Assembly: GCA_900318685.1 (NCBI GenBank)
Contig: ONLL01000030.1
Location: 17,597 to 81,596, forward strand
Source: an uncultured Prevotellaceae bacterium
Lineage (GTDB): Bacteria; Bacteroidota; Bacteroidia; Bacteroidales; Bacteroidaceae
Length of the DNA stretch: 64,000 nt
Reading direction: 5' to 3'
Below the pieces are notes generated by a model. It made no database searches. It was not told the origin of the DNA and saw only the letters and a program-made list of their open reading frames with translations. Below are positions 40,297 to 49,650 of the stretch, piece after piece (positions within the stretch are counted from its first letter, which is position 1; every line of letters begins with the position of its first letter). The translations under genes and the position numbers were made by a program.

Positions 40297-40347
40297 GTCT
40301 GGCTTTGACCGAAAAAACGGATGGAAAGAAAAAAAATCCCAATTTTA

Positions 40348-40379
40348 TTTGGTCAATACGATAATAATGTGTAACTTTG
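40348..40379 (+). promoter_or_regulatory. Promoter of the 1161-residue secreted protein
   Basis: TTTG (40348-40351) and TAACTTTG (40372-40379) with exactly 20 nt between; the leader is about 70 nt. Confidence 0.75.
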
Positions 40380-40457
40380 CACGCAAGTATGGCTAAGACC
40401 TATAGCATAACAATCTTTACAACAAATACATTTCTAACTTAAACAAACAGTAATTCT

Positions 40458-43400
40458 ATGAAGAAACTATTACTTTCAACACTGCTCGTGGCCGTTATGA
40501 TGCCCATGAGCATGAGCGCCCAAAAAGAGGGCAAGGCCATTCTGAAGAATGTGGCCAGTGGGCTCTATTGGGGTGCAGCTAACAACTGGGGCACACATGC
40601 TTCGCTGATGCCTGCCTCTGAATTTCAGACGTTGCATTTGCAGCCTGACGGAACCTACACAATGGAGACGCAGGTGAGCAATGGTAGAGGTAGCTTCTAC
40701 TTCGCTGGCGACTATATGGACGGCGGTGCAACGAAGCTAACTATCACGAAGAGTGGCGACTACTATACCGTGGCTAATGCCAATGGCGAGTTTTTCGGAA
40801 ACTCTACTGACCTGGAAGCTGACGGTGATCACTCCTTGAAAATTCCTGGCACCTATATCTTGGGTAAGAACAAGAGTGGAGACGATGCTCTGTGGCAGAT
40901 TATTTTTGAAGATGAGTGGAATGATTATCTGGCATCAGCATCAGAAAACAATCCTATTGAGGCTACGTTTTTGGTGAAGAATCCCAATTTTGGACGCAAC
41001 AACCGTAATGTTGCCCAAGGTAATGATCCCGTGGGAGCAGCCTGGACAATGCAATCCAGCAACCAGAACCTAAGTGGTGGACATGACGGTAACCGTTGTG
41101 CTGAGTCATGGCGTGCAGCTTTTACTTTGAGTCAGGATATTGAACTTCCAAATGGAGTCTATGTTCTGAGAGCACAGGCTGCTTTGACCGACTACACCAA
41201 TGCTTATGACGGCAGGGATTATCCTGTAGTCTATGCGAACGATGAGACTAGACCATTTAAGGAAATGGTTGCTTCTGATCGAGGAACAAGTATGGCGCAG
41301 CTCTCAAGGGCTTTCTCAGTAGGTCAATATGAGACAATTTCTGTCGTAGTTGCTGTCACTGAAGGAAAGCTCACCATTGGTGTTAAGGGCACACGTACTG
41401 ATACCTGGTGTATCTGGGATAATTTCCGCCTTTCTTACTATGGTGCCACTGCTGATGTGGAAACTGTGAAGAAAAGTGTGCTTGCTGAGTCACTTCAGGA
41501 GTTAATCGATAAGGCAAAGGCCTTGTTGCCAACTGCTGAGGGCTCTATTGGCAACCAGCTTTCAAACGCTATTTCTCAAGGAGAACTAGCTAGTACGTCT
41601 AGTGAGATGGAGAGTGCTATCGCAAACCTTGAAGAAGTTATAAGGTTGTCTTCATATTATGTCACTATCAAAGATCGCCTTGCCAAAATGAAGGAGTTAA
41701 TTGATGCTACCAACGTCTATACTGAGGAAGCATATAATACCTATTATGCAGAGCCTTATAATAAGTATTATAACTCTGTTTTGACTAAAGATGAAGTTAT
41801 TGAACTAATGAATTCTCTTCAGGATCCTCTTGCTGTGGCTGGATGGCATGATCGTGGCCTGAAGGTTGATAATTTCTTGCTAAGTGCATGGGATACTGAT
41901 CCCGATTATCCAGATAATAATCCTTATTACATTAACACATGGTCAACAGAGGGTGTTGAAGGATCAAATAATTATATGGGTGCCGAATTTGGTGTTCCTT
42001 TCTTCGAATATTGGGTACCAGATGGTAATAAGTTGTCCGAAAGGTCTTTGACTGCAACTCTGGAAAAATATCTGGATGGCGATCAGTTTGTTGAGCTCAA
42101 AGATGGAGAATATAAGGTTCGTGCATGGGTTCGCGTTCTTATGAATGCAGGAGCCGATCATCCTTATGGTATTACTCTTACGGCAAACGATGGTGAGCCC
42201 GTTGATGTATGCGCTGGAGCTCAGGTGGGTAGTAGTTTGTTCTATATGGACACCTTCGAGGCTATTGGTAAGGTTGAAGGCGGCAAGCTGACCATTAAAT
42301 TCAACATAGCAGCCGACAATAATGTCAGCTGGTTGTCATTCAAGGATGTAATGATCGAGGCACCGGCTCCTGATGTGGCCATCACAAGCCTTAGTGTGAC
42401 TCCGCAGCCTGTGCTTATCAATGATGAAACAAAGAGCTTTGATGTGAATCTTACGGTTCAGAATCTTGGTAATGAAGCTGCTCAAAATGTTGTTATCAAG
42501 CTTTCTGATGGTAAGGGTTGGTCAGTCACTTATCCGAGCACATCTGATGCTACCTCTGGGGCAGCAGGTTCAGAAGCATTGACACTTGAGGCTGGTGAAG
42601 AATTGGCAATTACATTTACCTATGATCAGGAGTTGACACCTGGCTCTGTGTCTTTGAGAGCAGAAATCTCTGCTGATGGCGAAAAGAACATTGACAATAA
42701 TTCTAGCAGCACTAGCGTGAGATTGGTGATGGACGGCTCCGACATGACTATCACTAATGTGGAAGCTCCTAAGAGCCTGCTTATAGCAGAGGGTGAGGAG
42801 TCTGTCAGTGGCACCATCAAGGTGACCGTGAAGAATCTTGGCACTCAGACCGCTGAGGGTGTCAGCGTAGTGCTGAACGTCAATGGTGAGAAGTATGCTG
42901 CTTCTGCGCCCATCACTGTGGAAGCTGGTAAGGAAGAAGTAGTAGAGATCGAGTTCTCCTCTAGCAAGTCTGGCGAATACACCCTCACTGCTGAGGTGAT
43001 CTCCGATGCTGATGTCGACGAGGAGAACAACCTGTGGGCCGACGAGATTGTCATCAAGGTGAAGAATCAGGGTGAGCTTACTGCTGGTCTTGACCTGTCC
43101 ATTGAGAACATAGATGTTCCTGAGATGTCCGATGGCGCTATCCGCGTGAACGACGAGGAAGGTGGCTACACTGTGAACGTCTCTGTCTACAACAATGGTA
43201 CTGAAGATGCTGAGAATGTCGTTGTGAAGCTCTTCATCGATGGTGAGGAGTTTGCTGCCAATGCCGACGTTGAAGGCTTCGAGACTCTGAATCTGGCATC
43301 TGCCGAGATGGTTGAGATACCGTTCTTCGTGGAGAATCCTGAGTTTACCGATGTTGAGATCTATGCCGAGGTGATTGCTGAGGGCGATGTCGATGAGTCG

Positions 43401-43943
43401 AATAATGTTTCTGAGACCATCACCGCTGGTGTCAAATACGAAGGCATCGACGTGGCTCTGCTCGACGTCATCTATCCTGAGGCTATCTCTGTGGATAGTG
43501 AGGATGATGCTATCGTCACCGTTATGGTGAAGAACATTAGTGAGGACAGCCGTGTCACCGACGACAAGTTACTTAAGGCTGAGAACATCGTGGTACACCT
43601 CTACATCGATGGTGTGGAAGTGGCTACGAGCAAACCATTCAGCCTCTACAAGGGCGCTGACGCTCACGCTTACCTGGCTATCGACCGCAATTACCTCACT
43701 AGCGAGAAAGTCATTCTTACTGCTCGTGTGACCGCCGACAAGGATGGCAACGAGTCGAACGACTGGTCAGAGGAGCTCCCGATTCAGGTTAGTGGTGTTG
43801 TTACTGGCATCGACAGCATCCTGGCTCGCTTCGGACAGAATGCACAGGTCTACACCCTCGATGGTAAGAAGGTCGACCTCTCCAGCGGCATGCTGAAGAA
43901 GGGTCTCTACATCATCAACGGTAAGAAGACTGCCATTAAGTAA
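40458..43943 (+). CDS. Very large secreted protein with lectin-like and CARDB-like repeats
   Basis: A 1161-residue protein with a signal peptide (LLLSTLLVAVMMPMSMSAQ). Order: an N-terminal module (about 25-150); a galactose-binding-like domain (160-330, with PNGVYVLRAQA and WDNFRLSYYG); a helical stretch (335-465); a second lectin-like domain (470-640); about four CARDB/Ig-like repeats (645-1120), each with (V/L)xNxG(T/N)xxAxxVVVKL and later DVDExNN; and the tail VYTLDGKKVD...GLYIINGKKTAIK. No catalytic site. The CARDB repeats are acidic and likely bind calcium or act as a stalk. Probably a surface adhesin or glycan binder. Codons 41450-42350 look more AT-rich than the CARDB part. Confidence 0.75.
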   Translation: MKKLLLSTLLVAVMMPMSMSAQKEGKAILKNVASGLYWGAANNWGTHASLMPASEFQTLHLQPDGTYTMETQVSNGRGSFYFAGDYMDGGATKLTITKSGDYYTVANANGEFFGNSTDLEADGDHSLKIPGTYILGKNKSGDDALWQIIFEDEWNDYLASASENNPIEATFLVKNPNFGRNNRNVAQGNDPVGAAWTMQSSNQNLSGGHDGNRCAESWRAAFTLSQDIELPNGVYVLRAQAALTDYTNAYDGRDYPVVYANDETRPFKEMVASDRGTSMAQLSRAFSVGQYETISVVVAVTEGKLTIGVKGTRTDTWCIWDNFRLSYYGATADVETVKKSVLAESLQELIDKAKALLPTAEGSIGNQLSNAISQGELASTSSEMESAIANLEEVIRLSSYYVTIKDRLAKMKELIDATNVYTEEAYNTYYAEPYNKYYNSVLTKDEVIELMNSLQDPLAVAGWHDRGLKVDNFLLSAWDTDPDYPDNNPYYINTWSTEGVEGSNNYMGAEFGVPFFEYWVPDGNKLSERSLTATLEKYLDGDQFVELKDGEYKVRAWVRVLMNAGADHPYGITLTANDGEPVDVCAGAQVGSSLFYMDTFEAIGKVEGGKLTIKFNIAADNNVSWLSFKDVMIEAPAPDVAITSLSVTPQPVLINDETKSFDVNLTVQNLGNEAAQNVVIKLSDGKGWSVTYPSTSDATSGAAGSEALTLEAGEELAITFTYDQELTPGSVSLRAEISADGEKNIDNNSSSTSVRLVMDGSDMTITNVEAPKSLLIAEGEESVSGTIKVTVKNLGTQTAEGVSVVLNVNGEKYAASAPITVEAGKEEVVEIEFSSSKSGEYTLTAEVISDADVDEENNLWADEIVIKVKNQGELTAGLDLSIENIDVPEMSDGAIRVNDEEGGYTVNVSVYNNGTEDAENVVVKLFIDGEEFAANADVEGFETLNLASAEMVEIPFFVENPEFTDVEIYAEVIAEGDVDESNNVSETITAGVKYEGIDVALLDVIYPEAISVDSEDDAIVTVMVKNISEDSRVTDDKLLKAENIVVHLYIDGVEVATSKPFSLYKGADAHAYLAIDRNYLTSEKVILTARVTADKDGNESNDWSEELPIQVSGVVTGIDSILARFGQNAQVYTLDGKKVDLSSGMLKKGLYIINGKKTAIK

Positions 43944-43979
43944 ATAATAAGCCGAGCTTGCTCGGACTTCGAAAAACTT

Positions 43980-44027
43980 CCTTGCTTTGCCGACGGTGTC
44001 AAGCCGAAAGCAAAGCAAGGACTTTTT
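43980..44027 (+). terminator. Intrinsic terminator after the 1161-residue protein
   Basis: CCTTGCTTTGC (43980-43990) and GCAAAGCAAGG (44010-44020) form a perfect 11-bp stem, followed by ACTTTTTAA. Confidence 0.8.
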
Positions 44028-44062
44028 AACACATTTTATTCGTTTATTTCGAGGTTTTTTCG

Positions 44063-44070
44063 TACCTTTG
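44063..44070 (+). promoter_or_regulatory. Promoter -7 element of gyrB
   Basis: TACCTTTG, 26 nt before the gyrB ATG; a weak TTCG lies 20 nt upstream. Confidence 0.6.
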
Positions 44071-44096
44071 CAGCCTATTAAGGACAATAGAATAAA

Positions 44097-46067
44097 ATGA
44101 CTGACGAACAGATTCAAAACGAGAACTACTCCGCGAGTAATATTCAGGTGCTCGAGGGACTGGAGGCCGTGCGTAAGCGTCCGGCCATGTATATTGGCGA
44201 CATCAGTGAGAAGGGCCTTCACCACTTGGTGAACGAGACGGTGGACAACTCCATCGACGAGGCAATGGCTGGCTTCTGCACACATATCGAGGTAATCATT
44301 AACGAAGATAACTCCATAACCGTACAGGACAATGGTCGCGGTATCCCTGTCGACGAGCATGAGAAGATGCACAAATCAGCCCTCGAGGTGGTGATGACCG
44401 TGCTCCATGCCGGTGGTAAGTTCGACAAGGGCTCCTATAAGGTCTCTGGCGGACTGCATGGCGTGGGTGTCTCCTGCGTCAATGCCCTGTCGAAGCATAT
44501 GCTCTCTCAGGTCTTCCGCGAAGGCAAGATCTATCAGCAGGAATATGAGAAGGGTATTCCTCTCTATCCCGTCAAGGTGGTGGGCGACACCGAGCTGCGT
44601 GGCACACGTCAGCAGTTCTGGCCCGATGACACCATCTTCACCACTACCGAATACAAGTACGACACCATCGCCAAGCGCATGCGTGAGCTGGCTTACCTCA
44701 ATGCCGGCATCACCATCACCCTCCGTGACATGCGTCCTGATGAGGAAGGCAAACTCAAGGAAGAGGTGTTCCACGCCAAAGACGGACTGAAGGAGTTCGT
44801 GCGTTACGTTGACCGCCATCGCACTCATCTTGTCGATGATGTCATCTACCTCAAAACTGAGAAGCAGGGCATTCCTATCGAGGTGGCAGTGATGTACAAC
44901 ACCGACTATTCCGAGAACATCCACTCTTACGTGAACAATATTAATACGGTGGAGGGTGGAACACACCTCGCCGGCTTCCGTGCTGCCCTAACTCGCACCC
45001 TGAAGAAATATGCCGACAACGATCCGCAGATCTCGAAGCAAATTGAGAAGGCAAAGATCGAGATTGCGCCTGAGGACTTCCGCGAGGGACTCACTGCAGT
45101 TATCTCCATCAAGGTGGCAGAGCCCCAGTTTGAAGGACAGACCAAGACAAAACTTGGCAACTCCGAGGTGCAAGGTGCCGTCAACCAGGCTGTGGGCGAA
45201 GCTCTTACCAACTACCTCGAGGAGCATCCAAAGGAGGCTCGCCTTATCTGTGATAAGGTGGTGCTCGCCGCCACGGCACGAATTGCCGCCCGCAAGGCCC
45301 GTGAGAGCGTACAGCGCAAGAATCCCATGTCGGGAGGCGGACTGCCGGGTAAGTTGGCTGACTGTTCGAACAAAGACCCGAAGAACACTGAGATCTTCCT
45401 CGTTGAGGGCGACTCTGCAGGTGGCAGCGCTAAGCAGGGCCGTGACCGTCACTTCCAGGCGATTCTTCCTCTGCGCGGTAAGATCCTCAATGTCGAGAAG
45501 GTGCAGTGGCATCGTGTCTTCGAGGCTGAGTCGGTGATGAATATCATCCAGAGCATTGGCGTCCGCTTTGGCGTCGACGGCGAGGGCGATCGTGAGGCCA
45601 ATATCGATAAGCTTCGCTACGACAAGATTATCATCATGACCGATGCTGATGTCGACGGCTCGCACATCGACACCCTCATCATGACACTCTTCTACCGCTT
45701 CATGCCGCAGGTCATTCAGGGTGGACATCTCTACATCGCCACACCTCCTCTTTATAAATGCACATACAAGAAGGAGAGCCAGTATTGCTATACTGAGCAG
45801 GAGCGCAAGAACTTCATCGACACCTATGTTGCCGGCGATGAGAACAGTAATTTACTGCACACACAGCGCTACAAAGGTTTGGGAGAGATGAACCCTGAGC
45901 AGCTTTGGGAGACAACAATGAACCCCGAGAACCGACTGCTGAAGCAGGTCACCATCGAGAATGCCGCTGAGGCAGACGAGATATTCTCCATGCTCATGGG
46001 CGACGATGTGGAGCCGCGCCGCGAGTTCATCGAGAAGAATGCTACCTACGCTAATATCGACGCGTAG
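44097..46067 (+). CDS. gyrB: DNA gyrase subunit B
   Basis: A 656-residue subunit. The GHKL ATPase domain includes ETVDNSIDEAMAG, DNGRGIPVD and GGLHGVGVSCVNALS. The TOPRIM domain has EIFLVEGDSAGGSAKQGRDR and the acidic DADVDGSHI. The C-terminal YKGLGEMNPEQLWETTM is diagnostic. With GyrA it introduces negative supercoils. Length is normal for Bacteroidetes GyrB, and the gene stands alone with its own promoter and terminator. Confidence 0.98.
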   Translation: MTDEQIQNENYSASNIQVLEGLEAVRKRPAMYIGDISEKGLHHLVNETVDNSIDEAMAGFCTHIEVIINEDNSITVQDNGRGIPVDEHEKMHKSALEVVMTVLHAGGKFDKGSYKVSGGLHGVGVSCVNALSKHMLSQVFREGKIYQQEYEKGIPLYPVKVVGDTELRGTRQQFWPDDTIFTTTEYKYDTIAKRMRELAYLNAGITITLRDMRPDEEGKLKEEVFHAKDGLKEFVRYVDRHRTHLVDDVIYLKTEKQGIPIEVAVMYNTDYSENIHSYVNNINTVEGGTHLAGFRAALTRTLKKYADNDPQISKQIEKAKIEIAPEDFREGLTAVISIKVAEPQFEGQTKTKLGNSEVQGAVNQAVGEALTNYLEEHPKEARLICDKVVLAATARIAARKARESVQRKNPMSGGGLPGKLADCSNKDPKNTEIFLVEGDSAGGSAKQGRDRHFQAILPLRGKILNVEKVQWHRVFEAESVMNIIQSIGVRFGVDGEGDREANIDKLRYDKIIIMTDADVDGSHIDTLIMTLFYRFMPQVIQGGHLYIATPPLYKCTYKKESQYCYTEQERKNFIDTYVAGDENSNLLHTQRYKGLGEMNPEQLWETTMNPENRLLKQVTIENAAEADEIFSMLMGDDVEPRREFIEKNATYANIDA

Positions 46068-46080
46068 TGAATGATACAGA

Positions 46081-46110
46081 GGAGAGCACACAATGTTGTG
46101 CCCTCCTTTT
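46081..46110 (+). terminator. Intrinsic terminator of gyrB
   Basis: GGAGAGCACA and TGTGCCCTCC (one mismatch) around CAATGT, followed by TTTT. Confidence 0.7.
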
Positions 46111-46165
46111 GCATAGATTTAATCAACGCCTATTTTTTTACTAACTCTATTTACTAACTTTACTT

Positions 46166-49100
46166 ATGAAAAAACTGCTACTTTTTGCCGTGAGTGCATT
46201 GTTGGCTATGCCCACAATGGCTCAGGAGGATGTAACTAACTACATCCAGAATGCAGGATTCGACGAGGACCTCACCTTTGAGGTTGACGGATCCATGAAG
46301 GAGGCTATCAGTACCACAACGTCGCTCAGCGAACGTAGCTGGGCTTACATTGCAGCTGACAGCACCGTCTATGCTCGTCCGAAGAGCACAAGCTCGCAGA
46401 ACCGTCCCGACGGACGCAAGCTCGAGGCTGTCAATGGTTTCATCGGACGTGTCAATGGCTGGGAGATCATCACCAACCAGACCTTCCCTAAATGTGAGTG
46501 GGTGTACTTCGGTACCGTTCCCTATGACCTCGCATCCCAGTCAGTGCCCATCGCCGACGATGGCACCACCTATCTCGAGGTACCTGCACGTCCCGATGCT
46601 TATAGCAGCACTGACAACAAGGCATTCGCCTACCTCCGTGCTGGTTGGGGCGGACGTGCCGTTTACAAGCAGAGCGTCAAACTCCCGTGCGCACGCTATC
46701 GCCTGGAGTATTGGGCCATCAACATCAACCCCTCTGGCACCAATGGTAAGAACCTTTCGAAGGTGACATGCCGTAAGGACACTTGGGAGGATGAGACTGG
46801 CTTTACAGATCAACAGTGGACACTCCACACCATCGAGTTCCTGCCTCTCGACGAGTTCTCCATGGAGTTCGGTTTTGAGTCGGTAGGTGGTTCAGGTTCC
46901 AATCCCTTCCTCTGCATCGATGGTATCAGGCTCTATAAGATTGGAGATGCCGACCCCATCGAACTGCTTCAGGCAGATATCTACGACATGATGTCGGATG
47001 CCGACGAGATGGCATCACAGGCTATCGTGGCAGGCTACTCAGGACTGGCAGACCAGATTGTTGACTTCGGTATGGAGGTACTCGATGCACTTCTCTCTAT
47101 CGATGATTTGGAGGAGTTGAAAGTCGGTGTCAAGGATGCTAAGACTCAGATGGACAAGTTCCAGGAGGCTCTGAATGTTATTCCTGAAATGGAATCCATC
47201 CTCTCAAAGATGGACAACCTTCTCCAGACCACCAATTTCGAAGGCAAGGCCGAGTTCGAGGCTGCTTATCTGCGCATCCTTGGCTATAAGGAGAACGGAC
47301 AGGAAGAGGGCGTTGACGTCTGTGAACAGATCCTGGGCGCCGTTGCCGAGGCTACTGAGGCTATCAAGGCTTACTACCTCACACAGAAGGGCAGCGTCGA
47401 CAATCCTGCCGACTTCACACTCTTCATCCAGCATCCTTGGTTCATCAATACCGATGCCGAGCCTGTCTATGAGGACGACATGTGGGTGTTCCCGAAGGCT
47501 ATCGATGAGGAAGGTGTTGAGCGCTACACTGAGGGTAGTGTCGACAGCCCCGACCTCAACAGCGAGGGATGGTACATCGCAGGTGCCAGCGGTGGCGACC
47601 AGCGTCTGAACTGGCAGCGTGGACGCAGCTGCTGGAATGCTTGGAACAACAACTTCACAACCACGCTCGCCGTGGGTCAGGACCTCGAAGGACTGCCCAA
47701 CGGATACTACACTGTGGCTGCTGACCTTTGCACGCAGACAGGATGCCTCAACGACCAGCATGTCTTCGCTGAGAGTATTGCTGAGAAGAAGATCTCATCT
47801 ACCCTCACATCAGAGGGATGGGACTACAACGAGTGGGAGACAGTCAGCATGAACGCCGACCAGAAGGTACTCGTCATCGACGGTAAGCTCACCATCGGTG
47901 CCGAAGGTACGGGAACAGGCTCTGGAGCTACAGGATGGTTCCTCGCTACCAACTTCCGTCTCTTCTACCTGGGTGAGGCTCCCGCCGAGGCTGTGAAGCA
48001 GGCCTTCGACGCTAAGATTGCCGATGCTCAGGAGTATGCAGCCAAGATGCACTTCGCTGTCGATAAGAAGGCTCTCAACGATGCCATCGCACAGTATGCC
48101 AATGCCACCGACTACATTGAGGCTCTCAACGGTCTCGCCGCAGCCATGAAGGAGGCACGGGCCAGTGAGGCTAAGTACGAGGAGTACATCCCTGCCGACG
48201 GCACTACCGAGGGCAAGACCATTCCTACTGTTCAGAACACGCTGAAGAAGAACGGCGGATCGGGCTATGCTGCTGCTGAGGAAATCGTGCAGTTCGCCTA
48301 TGACTATGTCATGAACTGGATTGCTTGCGACACCGCCAGCTACGTCTACTTCGATGCTACTGTCAACCACCTGAAGGACTATGTTAACACCTACACACCG
48401 GCATTTAACCATGCCGCTGAGGTGGCTGCTGTCTCTTCAGAGAAGGGCAAGGCTGCCTTGCAGGATATCATGAATGCACAGAAGGCCGTCCTCATCAGTG
48501 AGATTAAGGAAAAGGCCACTATCGACGAGTTTGTTGCCGATCTCAACAGCCTGCTCAGCATCGTTGTGAAGCAGAACATCGTCGACAATCCTAAGGCTAC
48601 CGACTACACTGCTTTCATCATCAATCCGAATGCTGAGGCAGAGAACGGATGGGAGTTTGACAGGGGCAACGGCAATACCAACACTACCAGCGGACAGTGG
48701 TACGACGGCAGCTCCACACGCTACTTCGATTCCTACAATGCCAACGGACTCGTGGGATACATCGCCAAGCAGCTTGTCAAGGATCTGCCTAATGGTACCT
48801 ACAACGTCGGTGTCGTCACTCGTACGCCTGCTGAGGGTGCATACGTCTTCTGCGCTCCTGCCGAGGGACAGTACACTTGGCTTGAGATTCCTCTCAACTA
48901 CTACATGGCCTACGATGAGGAGACTGGTGAAGAGGTGCAGGCTATTGCCAGCGACACCCACGGACCTATCTGGGAAGAGGCACAGAAGGCAGTTGAAGAT
49001 GGCACCGCTACTGACCAGCAGTGGGACATCTACAATGCCAACAATGGTAACGGCCGCGGATGGCAGCGTCAGCAGATGAAGGGAATCGTTGTCAACAACC

Positions 49101-49384
49101 ATGAGCTGCTTATCGGTACCGCTGCTGGCTCTGAGGAGCTGGGCACACCGAAGGTGTTCGCCGGTAACTGGTACTCCGTTGGTGAGTGGACGCTGACACT
49201 TGTCGCCCTGGGTGACAACACCGGTTGGGCTGGCCCCATTGAGACTGGCATCGACAGCATGGGTACGCAGCCTTCCGTCGCTGATGGCATCTATAGCATC
49301 AGCGGTGTCAGAACCAACAAGCTGCAGCGCGGACTCAACATCGTTGTCGTCAACGGACAGACACGCAAGGTCATGATCAAGTAA
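46166..49384 (+). CDS. Very large secreted protein with three lectin-like domains
   Basis: A 1072-residue protein with a signal peptide (LLLFAVSALLAMPTMAQ). Three galactose-binding-like domains lie at about residues 20-265 (NAGFDEDLTF, VYKQSVKLPCARY), 400-610 (NSEGWYIAGA, LPNGYYTVAADL) and 800-1020 (NAENGWEFDR-type start, LPNGTYNVGVVTR). Helical segments (about 270-390 and 615-790) separate them; the first two domains are followed by YKIG or FYLG strands. The tail IYSISGVRTNKLQRGLNIVV...TRKVMIK matches the proteins at 17-29 kb. No catalytic signature. A likely glycan-binding surface protein, same architecture class as the 545- and 1161-residue proteins. Confidence 0.75.
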   Translation: MKKLLLFAVSALLAMPTMAQEDVTNYIQNAGFDEDLTFEVDGSMKEAISTTTSLSERSWAYIAADSTVYARPKSTSSQNRPDGRKLEAVNGFIGRVNGWEIITNQTFPKCEWVYFGTVPYDLASQSVPIADDGTTYLEVPARPDAYSSTDNKAFAYLRAGWGGRAVYKQSVKLPCARYRLEYWAININPSGTNGKNLSKVTCRKDTWEDETGFTDQQWTLHTIEFLPLDEFSMEFGFESVGGSGSNPFLCIDGIRLYKIGDADPIELLQADIYDMMSDADEMASQAIVAGYSGLADQIVDFGMEVLDALLSIDDLEELKVGVKDAKTQMDKFQEALNVIPEMESILSKMDNLLQTTNFEGKAEFEAAYLRILGYKENGQEEGVDVCEQILGAVAEATEAIKAYYLTQKGSVDNPADFTLFIQHPWFINTDAEPVYEDDMWVFPKAIDEEGVERYTEGSVDSPDLNSEGWYIAGASGGDQRLNWQRGRSCWNAWNNNFTTTLAVGQDLEGLPNGYYTVAADLCTQTGCLNDQHVFAESIAEKKISSTLTSEGWDYNEWETVSMNADQKVLVIDGKLTIGAEGTGTGSGATGWFLATNFRLFYLGEAPAEAVKQAFDAKIADAQEYAAKMHFAVDKKALNDAIAQYANATDYIEALNGLAAAMKEARASEAKYEEYIPADGTTEGKTIPTVQNTLKKNGGSGYAAAEEIVQFAYDYVMNWIACDTASYVYFDATVNHLKDYVNTYTPAFNHAAEVAAVSSEKGKAALQDIMNAQKAVLISEIKEKATIDEFVADLNSLLSIVVKQNIVDNPKATDYTAFIINPNAEAENGWEFDRGNGNTNTTSGQWYDGSSTRYFDSYNANGLVGYIAKQLVKDLPNGTYNVGVVTRTPAEGAYVFCAPAEGQYTWLEIPLNYYMAYDEETGEEVQAIASDTHGPIWEEAQKAVEDGTATDQQWDIYNANNGNGRGWQRQQMKGIVVNNHELLIGTAAGSEELGTPKVFAGNWYSVGEWTLTLVALGDNTGWAGPIETGIDSMGTQPSVADGIYSISGVRTNKLQRGLNIVVVNGQTRKVMIK

Positions 49385-49414
49385 GTGTTTACACTACATC
49401 ACTTTTCCTACACG

Positions 49415-49446
49415 AGAGGCGGCCACACAGATGGTCGCCTCTTGTT
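49415..49446 (+). terminator. Hairpin terminator after the 1072-residue protein
   Basis: AGAGGCGGCC and GGTCGCCTCT (one G-T pair) around an 8-nt loop, then TGTTCTTC. Confidence 0.65.
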
Positions 49447-49595
49447 CTTCAGAAGTGTCATCTGCCAGATTCTTTTGTCAACTGCGGGTTGCAAAATTCC
49501 ACCGGTCAGCCCCCTTTTTTGATACTTTAACCAAAAAAGCGTTGTGCGCGCACAAAAAACTTCCAACTCTTCTCCCTTAACTCTAAACTTTTTCG

Positions 49596-49603
49596 TACCT
49601 TTG
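49596..49603 (+). promoter_or_regulatory. Promoter -7 element of pckA
   Basis: TACCTTTG, 47 nt before the pckA ATG. No TTTG at the expected distance. Confidence 0.55.
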
Positions 49604-49650
49604 CATCCGAAAAAAGAGATTTACGAGCAAATTTAAAAAATAAAGAAACA

